DNA of 64,000 bases, from NCBI GenBank assembly GCA_033063855.1, contig CP093831.1, positions 6,200,001 through 6,264,000 on the forward strand. The letters run 5' to 3'. The position numbers were made by a program, and so were the translations under genes. Source of the DNA: Smittia aterrima (taxonomy: Eukaryota > Arthropoda > Insecta > Diptera > Chironomidae). Shown in pieces: positions 26,101-36,722 of the stretch. Under the pieces are notes generated by a model. The model was not told the DNA's origin, did no database searches, and was given only the letters and a program-made list of their open reading frames with translations. How positions within the stretch are numbered: the stretch's first letter is position 1; each line of letters begins with the position of its first letter.

Positions 26101-26777
26101 AACGATTTTCTTTTATGAAATGTCAATGAACTTTTTCATTCGTCTTACATTCTTTTCCAATCATCAGCCTAATTAGGAGAAGTCCTCTCTGTCTCTCTCT
26201 GTCGTCGCTAGAAGACGTGACTTGAATGTCTTCACTTTCACCTTTCAAATAACCAGGAAATACAATAAGAGACTCATCAATTATTGATTCCTCTTTCTTT
26301 ATTATAGGAAGTGACAAATAAAGTAATTACCCAAGTCGCTAAGGATGTTATCGATGGGAAAGGAAAACAATCGACGACACTCGATGGTCGTTCGACGCCA
26401 AAGTCGCATTCAGTTACCCGAAACTCGTTGGCTTTGCGGAAAGTGCAATTTGTGAAGAAACAAGGCTCAAAAGCTCTCGGTTTCTCAATCGTCGGAGGGA
26501 TCGACTCTCCAAAAGGAAAAATGGGGATTTTTGTAAAAACTATTTACGAGTACGGTCAAGCAGCTGAGAGTGGACAGCTGAAGGAAGGTAAGGTCGATTG
26601 AATTCTACGAAATAAAAATCCAATTACCATTGTTTTTTTTCAGGCGACTTGATTTTATCCGTCAACAATCAACCTCTTCATGGCGTTACTCACCAGGAGG
26701 CAATTAACGTTTTCAAAGGAATTAAGTCCGGACTAGTAGAGATGATAGTAGGAAGAGCACAGATGAGTCACTCCTAG
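23198..26777 (+). CDS. Low-complexity protein with C-terminal PDZ domain
   Basis: Coding exons: up to 24217, 26308-26587 and 26644-26777; at least 477 aa from the ATG at 23198. The frame stays open upstream to a splice acceptor at 23128-23129, so the true start may be in an earlier exon. The first 340 residues are Ser-, Lys- and Arg-rich, probably disordered, with a His/Gln/Met-rich patch (CHHHHQH, about 23692-23760) and a basic KKRS. The PDZ domain fills the last 90 residues: KALGFSIVGG is the carboxylate-binding loop, then DSPKGKMGIFVKTIY, GQAAESGQLKEGD and the HQEAI helix. This form (GIDSPKG..GIFVK) resembles PDZ domains of PDZD2, pro-IL16 and Drosophila big bang, scaffold proteins that bind C-terminal tails. 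Intron 2 is 2.1 kb. AATAAA at 26833, 17 bp from the convergent F-box gene's stop. Full identity not established. Confidence 0.75.
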
Positions 26778-26849
26778 CAACACTTTGAAGTATTAAAATC
26801 GATTTTTGTATTTTTTAAAAAGTATATTTCAAAATAAAGTCGTTACTCA

Positions 26850-28485
26850 TTAAAATTCATTTGAATGTTGCCATTTAACGTTTTTAAGAAGTATTTGGAG
26901 TTTCCAGGGCTTAACAATAATTGTGGAAAATTGAAAGCGGAACTTTTTCTCAATCATCTTTTTATGAAGAGATATTTCAGCGCCTCGTGCTTGAAAATGC
27001 TCTAAATTCTTCCCACGGTCCTGAAGAATCTCTAAGAACTCGTTGTCAATGACAGTTATTGTTCTCGGAAGGTCGATGTTCAAATGTGTTAAGACATCGT
27101 GACTTGACAAGATGTGTCTTAAATTCTCGGTTGACACGTTGATGACATTTTGTAATTTCAATTTCTTTAGATTAGGTAGCACATTGTTTATTATTTCGAG
27201 GATGGTCGTCGAACACTTTAACTCTTGTTGATCGGGATAGGAACTGTAGACACAAAGTTCTTTGAGCTTCAGATGTTGATCGCGGCTGATGCAAAAGTCA
27301 ACAACTTCTGAAGAGTCTGAATCACATCCGATGACAAGCGTTTCCAGGTTTTTAAAGTTTGTAATTAAATCGCGAAAGACTCCAATGGATTGATTGCTGA
27401 TGTGAAGGTGATTGACGGATGGGAAGCTTCTTGAAATTTCAGCAAAGTTTTCAGCAGTGATTTTCAGTCTAGGGAATTTAATTTTCAGTTTTTTGATGTT
27501 CGGCATTTGTGTTCGACTGATAGCTCCAATGTACTCGACTTCTAGTCGATCGTAGTTAAGTGATAACTCAGTCAAATTGGTTAGTTTGTTGAGGTTCACA
27601 AGGAGCTCCCAAGAAACTTTGTCAATCCAAAGCTTTAATTTTTCGAGAGATTTTAAATTGCAAGCTTCAAGAAATCCGTTATTTCCGATGTGAGCTTTGG
27701 ATAGGTCAAGAAACTCCAGCTCTTTCTGTTCTTTTATAATTTCCAGTACGTTCCGATTACTCATTAGTTTCATCTTTTTCAGTCTCAAGTGCTGTACAGA
27801 CGTCCAGTTGACGTAGTATGGATCGAATTCTAATTCTTTGATGTTTCTTTGGTTGTTAAAGATTTTTTCAAGCGTCTCTTGCTTTAAAATGCAATTTTCT
27901 ATTGACAGACTTCTCAGTTCTGACTTAGGAAGTTTAAGTACGATTCTGGGTATCGTGACGTTACACAAATGGAAATTGAATTTCCTTAAATTGTGCAAGC
28001 CTAAGATTTTGTTGATATCTTGAATTTCTTCAGAGAACTCCACGTCATAAAAAGTTATTTCCTCAACTCTTGAAATAATGTTGAGAAGATCATGAACTTC
28101 ACTTTCTTTCATTATTGAACTTGCAATTTCAAGATTTTTGATGCTTTCATTAAATCTTTCGCAAACTTGTTTTATTCTCAACATCACGTGGTCGCCATGA
28201 GATCTAAAATTCACTATTTTCATTCTGTCGAAGCTTCTTTTCGTGTTGACCATCGATTCAAACTTCTCAGTGTCATCGAGCTAAAATTTAAGAATTGTAA
28301 GCTTTAGCAATCAAAGAGATAATAAAACTTACATCAATCAGCTTCAAAGAAAATTTTTCCTTTTCAGTTTCACAAACAATTTCGTAGAACTTCCAGCAAA
28401 CCAATGACAAATTCCATTTGTTTGGTATGAAGTCGAAGATGTGAATGAGGATTTCAGCAGGAAAATCACATAATCTTGTCTCCAT
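26850..28485 (-). CDS. F-box/leucine-rich-repeat protein, copy A
   Basis: Two exons, 28485-28333 then 28280-26850, phase 0, 527 aa. The F-box is residues 5-40: LCDFPAEILIHIFDFIP, then WNLSLVCWKFYEIVC. The rest is a run of degenerate leucine-rich repeats (L..L.L....L spacing of 24-28 residues, e.g. LEFLDLSKAHIG, LTELSLNYDRL, LKELCVYSS). FBXL proteins bind Skp1 through the F-box and hold a substrate on the repeats for SCF ubiquitin ligases; the substrate here is unknown. Shares the exon layout and a diagnostic block (NQRNIKELEFDP, LKKMKL, KEQKELEFLDL) with copy B at 33.7-35.3 kb. Its stop is 73 bp from that of the PDZ gene, so the 3' ends are packed tail to tail. Confidence 0.86.
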
Positions 28486-28590
28486 CGTTTTAAATTATTG
28501 AAATAAATATTTTACAAAATTAAATTGTAAAAACAAAACAGCTGATGCAGCATTGCGTAAAACAATACGTAGAGCATAGCGTAAATCATT

Positions 28591-28659
28591 CGTTGGAAAA
28601 CGTCTGCGCCTGTGTTGTGAAATAAAAAACCTTACAAAGATTTAATCTTAAAAATGAAG
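28591..28659. repeat. Relic of an F-box gene 3' end
   Basis: About 70 bp here match 33696-33770, which spans the stop codon and 3' flank of F-box copy B. Shared pieces include GAAAACGT.TGCGC.TGTGTT and ACCTTACAAAG.TTTAAT. It sits 106 bp upstream of copy A's start codon, where the tail of the next gene of a tandem array would be. Confidence 0.6.
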
Positions 28660-29848
28660 TAATTCGTAGAGTTTTACACGTTTTGTTGAGCATGGCTATC
28701 CTTATTTTTAAATTAAAAATTTTAATATAAGATTTCTATCTTATAGATCTTTTATACCGAAAACAATTAATTAAATTAAGATCTTAAAGTAAGACATAAA
28801 CAGCAGACTGTTTATGTCGCTGTGAAGAATTCACAGAACACCGTCCCTGGAGTGAACATTTTCCAGAATATTTTCCAGAATCTCATTGATTGACAAAAAG
28901 ACCGTACCCTATTTAAGGATCAATTTTGTCAGTTCATTGAGAAAGCAATGAAAGTGGTCTAAATTATTGTTGTGGGGACTACAATTACGAAAAGATCAGA
29001 GCGGTTACTAGCTCTTGTACATTTTCCAGCAAACATTCTCCTTTCTATTGAACACGTGTGCTTTAAGTCTGCTTTGCTGGAACACTGGTCACACCCTCTT
29101 CCAAAAAAACTATCAATGAACAATTAGTTCAAAGAAATTAGATGATATTTGCACTTTCAAGCAATATCACTCTACTTGCAGATAGTTTACATGCGATTGT
29201 TTAAACTCACGATTGGAAATTTTATTGGGAGTCCTAATAAACGCTCTTAGCATACTTTTGTTCAGAGATATCTTTATTGCTTCAGATATTAGAAAACTTT
29301 GGTTTGAGCAAGTACCAAAGTTATTTGTCTTCGACAAATGCATCCATGACAACATTTGTTACACAAACCAATACTTTTTATAATGAAAATAATAAACGAC
29401 AAATTTTTATTCCTAAAAACTCATCGGCAAAAGCTTCGTGAAAGAAAATGAATGAGAAATCACGAATTCAATTGACATTTGGAACCAAGATAAAAATTAA
29501 CACACAATTATTGGACTGTCATCAAAATTTAAGAATTCCGTTTAGATTTTTTATTAAAGGCTTATTTTCTTATTATTTCACTTTTAAGATTTCTTGCATT
29601 AAAATCGATGCAATTCGTAAATTATTTAGGAGAAGGTTTTCTATGACGTGTTGTCGTTTGCTGCAGGAGTAAATGTCGCAGACAACTTCATCGACCAATG
29701 AAATCTGAAATAAATGCATTTGTCACACCGATTGCTACTTTTAAATTCAGCCGAGCAACACATTGACAAAAGCTTCGTTGAGGAAATTTTCCTTAAAAAT
29801 AAGTTTTACAATGAAAGTCAGTTCGGTTCGAGACTTGCAACGGGAAAG

Positions 29849-31358
29849 ATGAAAATTGCAAAAAACTTCAAAAGTGTTGTGGATTATTTCAAGACCCCAG
29901 AGGTTTATTCGGAATTAGTTTCGAGATTCTTGTTGCTTTGTCTCGAGATTTTGTCGCCAACGAAAATCCGGAAAGGAATGAAAAGGATTTCAAGATTGTA
30001 AATATTTTCATTGCTGACGATCGTTTGAGCAAAAAAAACATTTTTTACTCAGGTTCATTGCTATGCTTGTCAGCTCGACAGGAATTTGTTTTCTCTCGAT
30101 GAGTTATACTATCACCGAATTCAAATCCTTGAGCTTGTTAACCTTATCGGAAAATGTTGGAATCTTCAGTTAGTTTTCAATTTAAAATTTAAATTCGATT
30201 TTAACTTTAAAATATTTTTTCTTAGTTGGTGTGTTACGAGTTGCCATCTATTTAATTTACATCACGTTAATCTTGAATGACATCTCACAGTTGGTGCAGC
30301 GGTTGATTAATGAAAAGTTGTTAAATTAAATTTATTTCTTACTTTATTTTTACAAAATATTTTTACAGAAAAGCAAAAACTGATGAGCGTACGATTCAGC
30401 ATTGCAAAGAAGAATTCATTGTTGTTTCACTTTTCGTCGTCCCAACGGCTTTTTTCGCCATTTGCTCGTGTCTCAGCGTTTTCTTCTTCAAAGTCAATGA
30501 AAATAATCTGCCGCTGAACTTTCGTCTAACATTTTTGGCCCTGGAATCTGCTGGAATTGAGTGGACGATTAATTATGTTCTTCAAGTGATATTGATATGG
30601 TTTTCTATGTGGATCTTCATAACATCATTTCCACTGATGTACCTTATAATGAATCATTCCTGCTGGGAGTTCGATCAGTTGATTTTGCTCTTGACCGATT
30701 GGAGTGCTGACGAAAGTGACGCGTCTGAGCTAATCAAATCAGTTGTGAAAAGAAGTTATGAAGTTCTTGGCTACTTGAATGAAGCTCAGAGAATTCTTAA
30801 GTTTTTCCTCTTCGTTGAAATTTCCACACAATCTTTAAATCTTTGCATGATCATTTATGCCATTCTCTTTGATCCGCCCGGAAATATTCCGAGTTTCTCA
30901 ATGATTTGTGTTCTACTCTCGCAAGCTTTCGCAGCTTGCTGGCTTGGAAATCGAGTAATCGCCCGAATTGATGCTCTTACTGCTGCCATTTACGACTTGG
31001 AATGGTACAAGTTTTCTTCTACCGACAGAAGAAGCTTGCAAATATTGTTGATGATGGCTCAGAACATTCGAGGATACAACGGAATATTTCACGAAATCAA
31101 CATGGAAACTTTTCAAAAGGTAAAAGCTTTAACGTAACTAAATGACACGTTTGCAATCTCCGGCCTACGACAATACGCGAGACCAGGGATTTTTGATTTT
31201 GGGTTGTATGTATTTTACAAGGGAAGGAAAGCTTATTTTCTCGACCGAAAAAATTCATTTGTGCTAGAGCAATAAAAATTTAAAAAAAAATTTTTTTTCA
31301 GATTTTGGAATTCTCTTACTCGCTTATCATGTTCATAATATCAGTTACCTCTGCCTGA
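29849..31358 (+). CDS. Insect odorant receptor (7tm_6 family)
   Basis: Five exons: 29849-29997, 30053-30168, 30226-30316, 30369-31119 and 31302-31358; 387 aa, the usual length. Start chosen at MKIAKNFKSVVDYFKTPEVY; an in-frame ATG 45 codons upstream (29714) is less likely. Hydrophobic segments: FIAMLVSSTGICFLSM, VLRVAIYLIYITLIL, FIVVSLFVVPTAFFAIC, INYVLQVILIWFSMWIFI, LNLCMIIYAILF, then a segment with FAACWLGNRVI. The C-terminal end is MAQNIRGYNGIFHEINMETFQK, and the last short exon is ILEFSYSLIMFIISVTSA. A late phase-0 intron before a tiny terminal exon is typical of the family. Such receptors sit in sensory neuron dendrites and form odour-gated cation channels with Orco. The donor of intron 3 (AA/GTTGTT) is weak but the phase fits exactly. 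Subfamily and ligand unknown. Confidence 0.85.
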
Positions 31359-31639
31359 ACAAAATCGTGAATTGCAACACAAGAAGACTGCGAAGAAGAA
31401 ATTACGCAAAACATTGTCATGAAAGTAGAGAACAACTTAAGACAAATTATATGTTTAATGTCTATTAATGAAAACAAGAAACTAAGATTTTCATTTATTT
31501 GTTAAACATTGATTTATTACACTCAATAAAATGTCTCAAGATAATACCACTATACATGCTTTGATTCAATTTTTGATAATCTTTCTTTAGCGTCGAAGAT
31601 ATTTAAAAGACTTTTACTTTAGATCGTATCAACGCTTTC

Positions 31640-32125
31640 GTTCCGCTTTAAAATCAATGACAAGTTGTTAAATATTTCAACGAGGGTCGATATGACGTTC
31701 TGTTTGCTGCAGGAGTAAGTGTCGTTTACAAGTTTTAAATTACAACTTCATTAACATAATTGCCTAATTGATAACTTGAGAAATATGGTGAGGCTCATAG
31801 ACATTTCATTATCTGTTACGCAAAATCAATAGCAAGTCGTTTAATATTTCAGGAGAAACTTCACAAAGATGTGTTGTCGTATTCCGCAAAAGAAAAGACC
31901 GTCGACAATTTCAACGACAAACGCAATCTAAAATACACTTGTAGCTTCAACTGCCACTTTTTTATTGATAAATTAATGAGCGATTAGGTGGGAAACTTGC
32001 AACAGCTCCCCGGCATTGTCACAATTTTCTCTTTGATTTCTATTCAAATCACGAAAGCCTTTATAATTTTATAATTTTTTGATAGGAAATCGAGTGATCA
32101 TTCGAATTGATGCTCTCACTGTGTG
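31640..32125 (+). pseudogene. Decayed odorant receptor duplicates
   Basis: Two pieces (31649-31724 and 31820-31945) resemble the sequence just upstream of the intact receptor (29599-29725), sharing TTTGCTGCAGGAGTAA or AGGAGAA...TGTGTTGTCG. A third piece, 32084-32120, matches the receptor's coding exon at about 30943-30980: GGAAATCGAGTGATC then CGAATTGATGCTCTCACTG, encoding GNRVI.RIDALT. No frame is maintained between pieces. These are fragments of at least one, perhaps two, lost tandem copies. Confidence 0.7.
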
Positions 32126-32487
32126 ATAAGGTTGATGAATTATCCTTTTTTTGCTGAAAAAAAAGATTACGTGATATTTCTTATTGACAAAAAAGTTATT
32201 TTGAAATGATATAAACTTTATTGTCTCCATTTTAAACATTCTTAAACTTCATGAGAAAAAAATTCATAACTTTTAAAACTATGTAACGTACCTGATGTGG
32301 GACCTGTTGTGTCTTTGTTTAACCAATAAAATAATATTTTATTTCTTGCTTGACTCACAATGTTGGTGGTCAGAGAAAGAGATCGGCACATCTTGTAGCA
32401 GGATGAGTGAGAAAGCTTGATCCTACTCGTGAGATTTAATTGCGAACTTGATGAACAAGTTGGACAGCAGTTCGAGAACGAACGTAC

Positions 32488-33572
32488 TTTGAGGCTTTTT
32501 CTCCTCTGCTCTAATCCCCATTTATTTTAAACAAATTAAAACATTGAAAAAATTTGGCTTCCTTCACGTGCTTCATTATTAATGTGAAATTCATTTTTGT
32601 CCGTCTGTCCACTTGGCCCTCACACACAGACTCCATCGGCCCAAACCGGAAGCCGCTAGCTATCTTCGTTCTCGAGATATGAGAAATTCATTTTTGTCCG
32701 TCTGTCCGTCTGTCTGTCTATCCGTTTGTCCGTCTGTCTACTTGGCCCTCTCACACAGACTCCATCGGCCCAAACCGGAAGCCGCTAGCTATCTTCGTTC
32801 TCGAGATATGTGAAATTCATTTTTGTCCGTCTGTCTGTCTGTCCGTTTGTCCGTCTGTCTACTTGGCCCTCTCACACAGACTCCATCGGCCCTAACCGGA
32901 AGCCGCTAGCTATCTTCGTTCTCGAGATATGAGAAATTCATTTTTGTCCGTCTGTCCGTCTGTCTGTCTATCCGTTTGTCCGTCTGTCTACTTGGCCCTC
33001 TCACACAGACTCCATCGGCCCAAACCGGAAGCCGCTAGCTATCTTCGTTCTCGAGATATGTGAAATTCATTTTTGTCCGTCTGTCCGTCTGTCTGTCTGT
33101 CCGTTTGTCCGTCTGTCCACTTGGCCCTCCCACACAGACTCCATCGGTCCAAACCGGAAGTCTCTAGCTATCTTCGTTCTCGAGATATGTGAAATTCATT
33201 TTTGTCCGTCTGTCCGTCTGTCTGTCTGTCCGTTTGTCCAACTGTCCACTTGGCACTCCCACACAGACTCCATCGGTCCAAACCGGAAGTCTCTAGCTGT
33301 CTTGGTTCTCGAGATATATCAAATTCCATTGGTTCGTATGTCCATTTGTCCATCTGTCCGTCTGTCCATATGTCCGTCCGACTCCATCTCAGAACTCACT
33401 GGTCGCACTCACCACCCGAACCGATTAGCGAAAACCGGAAGTCTCTAGCTGTCATCGTTCTCGAGAAAAATCGTTAACGGACGGACAAAGACACAGACAC
33501 AGACACAGACACAGACACAGACATCAAACCGGCCCCATATAGGCTTTTTTCCTTCGGAGAAAAAGCCTCAAA
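32488..33572. mobile_element. Inverted-end element carrying a minisatellite
   Basis: A 17-bp sequence, TTTGAGGCTTTTTCTCC, at 32488-32504 recurs inverted at 33556-33572, enclosing the whole tandem array plus a CAGACA run (33489-33523). The right end itself folds as a hairpin: AGGCTTTTTTCC, TTC, GGAGAAAAAGCCT. No target duplication is clear and there is no coding frame. Probably a non-autonomous element of an unassigned class that carries a minisatellite. Confidence 0.6.
32586..33476. repeat. Tandem minisatellite, about 121-129 bp unit
   Basis: Seven units, starting near 32586, 32683, 32812, 32933, 33062, 33191 and 33320; the last ones are more diverged. Each has GAAATTCATTTTTGTCCG, a CTGT/CCGT-rich run, CACACAGACTCCATCGG, AACCGGAAG, and TTCTCGAGATATG. 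Junctions alternate between GAGAAATT and TGTGAAATT in the first five, so a two-unit block of about 250 bp seems to have been duplicated. Frames read through it are artefacts of the repeat. Confidence 0.9.
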
Positions 33573-33752
33573 AATGTTTCTCAACTTCACTACTGTCGAA
33601 TTTTTGACATTTCAGTTCTCACTTTTTCCAGCTTTTACAACATCGTTAAGCAATACATCGCATTCACAAACATCGGAAGCATTGAGTATAACATCCGTTT
33701 GAAAACGTTTGCGCTTGTGTTATAACTTATAACATAAAAACCTTACAAAGTT

Positions 33753-35315
33753 TTAATTTTTAAAAATTATTTTATTTTCCTTGTGAATAAAAAATTCAAA
33801 TTGAGCTTCAAAATGCTTTTTATAAAATCGTGGGCCCTCACTTGCTTCGAGTTTTACTTTGCCGATCTCAAAATAGTTAAGTTTCTTTCCATGATCCTTA
33901 ACAAGTGTCCTCCATAAGTCGACATTTAAGAAGTTTTTGGTATTAGAGATAACTAAGTTTGTTAGTCGATTGCAGGTTTTTAAAATTAATGCTAAACTTT
34001 CGACATCCCATGAGCCATTACCGAGATAAATATTTTGTAATCGAGGAATTCTTTCAACGATGCTTCTTAAAGCTTCATTAGTAATCTCAATGGAATTTTC
34101 TATTGTTAAAGATTTAAGATTTGATTGAACTATTTCATAAGTTTTGCTATTGCCAGGGAAACAATTTATCAACGATCCAATTTCGAGTGATTCTAGGTTC
34201 TCTTTTCTAAGAATATTGTAAAACAAATCAATATTACATTGCGAGAGTTTCAGGTTCTTCAACTTCGTCGATATCAAGAGCGAACTCAGCTCCAAATAAA
34301 AATTTGATGAATAAATTAAACGAAGAGTCAACAGATTTGGAAGGCAAAGTTTTGAAATATTCATTTGTTGTGTGGATGGATCGAAACGAATTGAAAGCTC
34401 TTCAAGTGCAATCAAGTCATTCAAACTTTTAATTAAGTATGAATCGATTTCTCTTACATCAACGATTAAACTACGAAGTCTCTTTAATTGACAAGTTTTC
34501 ATGAATTCCTCGGTTTTTAAAGCTCCAAGCAAATTCAAATCTTCGAGACTTTTCTGCTTTTGAAGGATTTGCAATTGATGGCTGCGGTTCACAAGCCGCA
34601 ATTTCTTTAAACTTAAAGTTTCCATCGACTTCAGAACAATGTTTAAAGGATCAAAATTAAGATTTACTATTTTTCTCTGCTTATCAAACAATTTGATAAG
34701 AAACTCTGTTGAAGGCGGTGAGTCGTGAAGTGAACTGTAAAATGATAATGTTGTCAAATTGTCGTTAGGCAGCTCAAAGATTATTTTAGCAGATTCAACT
34801 CTTGTTATTACACTTCGAACTTGAGTGAGAACACTGAGCTTATGCTGAGAGTCATTTGACGAGTTACTTAAGCTCACGTCCAAAACTAATTCCTCAAGCA
34901 ACGGAAGAAGTCTTAAAAGTCTTATCAACAATTCTTCGTCAATCACAGTGTAAGAGAATGAAATCTTTTTTATGCTGTGCGAGTTTTTGTTTAAAATGTC
35001 GATAACTCTGAGAACAGAAAAGTCCAAAAAGTTCCAAATGCTAATTGAGATTTCATCAAACGAGCGGATTGATCGTAAAATCAATTTGTAGTCTTTAATA
35101 TTTTCCTAAAATGAACATAAAATAAAAATGTTTCAATCAAATTAATTAGATGAACTCACGTCTTTAATAACAAGTCGATATTTTTTCGCTTGAAGATTGC
35201 AAACAGTTTTGTAGAAGTCAAGGCAAGTCAGCTTGCTCGGCATTTTGTTTGGCACATGTTGAAGAATTCCCATCAGAATTTCAGGTGGAAGATCAAGCAG
35301 ATGTTTAGCTTGCAT
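33753..35315 (-). CDS. F-box/leucine-rich-repeat protein, copy B
   Basis: Two exons, 35315-35160 and 35105-33753, phase 0, 502 aa. The N-terminal F-box is HLLDLPPEILMGILQHVPNK then LTCLDFYKTVCNL. Leucine-rich repeats fill the remainder (e.g. LEDLNLLGALKTE, LRSLIVDVRE, LEELSIRFDP, LKNLKLSQCNID, LTNLVISNTKNF). The intron falls at the same place as in copy A (after about residue 52), and the block FDKQRKIVNLNFDP...LKKLRLV...LQKQKSLEDLNL aligns with copy A, so they are paralogues; elsewhere identity is low, so the duplication is old or fast-evolving. Likely an SCF ubiquitin ligase substrate adaptor; target unknown. Confidence 0.85.
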
Positions 35316-36530
35316 GTTGATCAGACTAAGAAGAAATGGTGAAACAAATTTATTTCAAGGCGCTCAGACGAGTTTTCTTTTCTTAAAATAAACGTCTCTC
35401 AAAGAGTTTTCTTTTCTCTCTTCGGAAAATTGAAAATTTCTCGGAAATCCGCATTCAATTCAATCGATGACAAACGTCGAACAAATTACACAATCTCGTT
35501 GTGATTCATGCAATCTGTATCTCTTACATCACAATTCACGCAACCCTTTTATTCCTACATTGCTTGACAACTCGCAACTCACTCAAATAAAATTTCCGTT
35601 CTGACACGAAAAGTTTCTCGCGAAATGAAAAACCTGCCGCTCACGTTTTCGCTTTCACAGTTTCGCGACATTTCACGCTTCTCCGACGTAACCGCAGTCG
35701 TACTTCTTCCTTTCGCCTTTCTTTCATTGCGAGTTCTCGCTTTTCCAGTTGTAAAAGTATTTTCGTTGGTCGCAGGTTAAAACCAGGCTTCCGGTCTCTT
35801 AGCATTGACATTCAAAACAACCTGGACGACTTTTTCATTCTCTACATAATCTTCTTTGTCCACACGCTCTTCATGCAAGTAAGTTATCGCTGTAATTTAT
35901 AATTCAAAAAGATTGTTGGCAAGTGATCGTGATAGGAAGTATGGCAAGTTCAAGAATCTTTTAAAAAAGCTGCAAATAAGTTATTTATAAAGCAAGCGAA
36001 ATGTAATTAGTCATCTTGTTGTCATTAAGCGATTTATGTAAATCTATTAGCACTCGTCATGCAATGAGTAACTCCCACTCAGTAATATTATCGATAAATC
36101 AGCAGTAAATGTTTATTTGCTCTCTCTTCCTCTCTTCTTTGCATCACTCACGACTACAAGCTCGAAACTTCTTTTGAGACGCTTTCTCACACATTTTCTT
36201 TCTATCGCAAATAATCCAGTTTTTTTTTGTGCGAATTCCTCTGTTTGAGCTTTTTTGCTGCTGTTTGTAAATAAATATTTGAAGCTTGAATGAGAGCGGC
36301 AAACACTTACGCGAGAGAAAACAATTTTCCTCTCAGAATTTTCCGGTAAATCGAAGCTTCAATGAATAAGCTTTAATGGTGACGTCATATGAGCAATCCC
36401 AAAGCAGCGCTCAACTCAACCTACCTTTGAGTCTTTTGCAAAACGAAGCGAAGCAATAAAATCTCTTGCGAAGCACCACGCAAACGAAGGACTACAATAG
36501 ACTATTCCCATTGTTCTTTACGAGCTCTCG

Positions 36531-36538
36531 TATAAAAG
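36531..36538 (+). promoter_or_regulatory. Possible TATA box
   Basis: TATAAAAG in a stretch that changes from AT-rich to stimulus-element-like sequence (GTGACGTCGTC at 36571-36581 contains a TGACGT CRE core). Could start a non-coding leader exon of the phosphatase gene 6 kb downstream; unproven. Confidence 0.35.
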
Positions 36539-36716
36539 CTAATGCAAAGCAAACGATTTTCTCACGCCACTGTGACGTCGTCGATTCAAACCGAACGGAA
36601 AAGTGAATGTCAACTGTGGTTGTGTGAGTTTGCCGAGAGATTTTCTTGTGTGCGAAAATGAAGAAAAAAAAATCAACAAAAAGCGAATTTTCATGAACAA
36701 GTTTTTCCTCGTCGAG

Positions 36717-36722
36717 TCAGTT
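36717..36722 (+). promoter_or_regulatory. Initiator-like site TCAGTT
   Basis: TCAGTTGTTGTTCG fits the arthropod initiator (TCAGT). A CATTCG occurs about 30 bases downstream, where a downstream promoter element would lie. The same arrangement recurs at 41828. Confidence 0.35.

Noticed and set aside
32613..33477. Open frames on both strands rich in SVCPSV or TDRQTD.
   Set aside because: They are translations of the tandem minisatellite, not genes.
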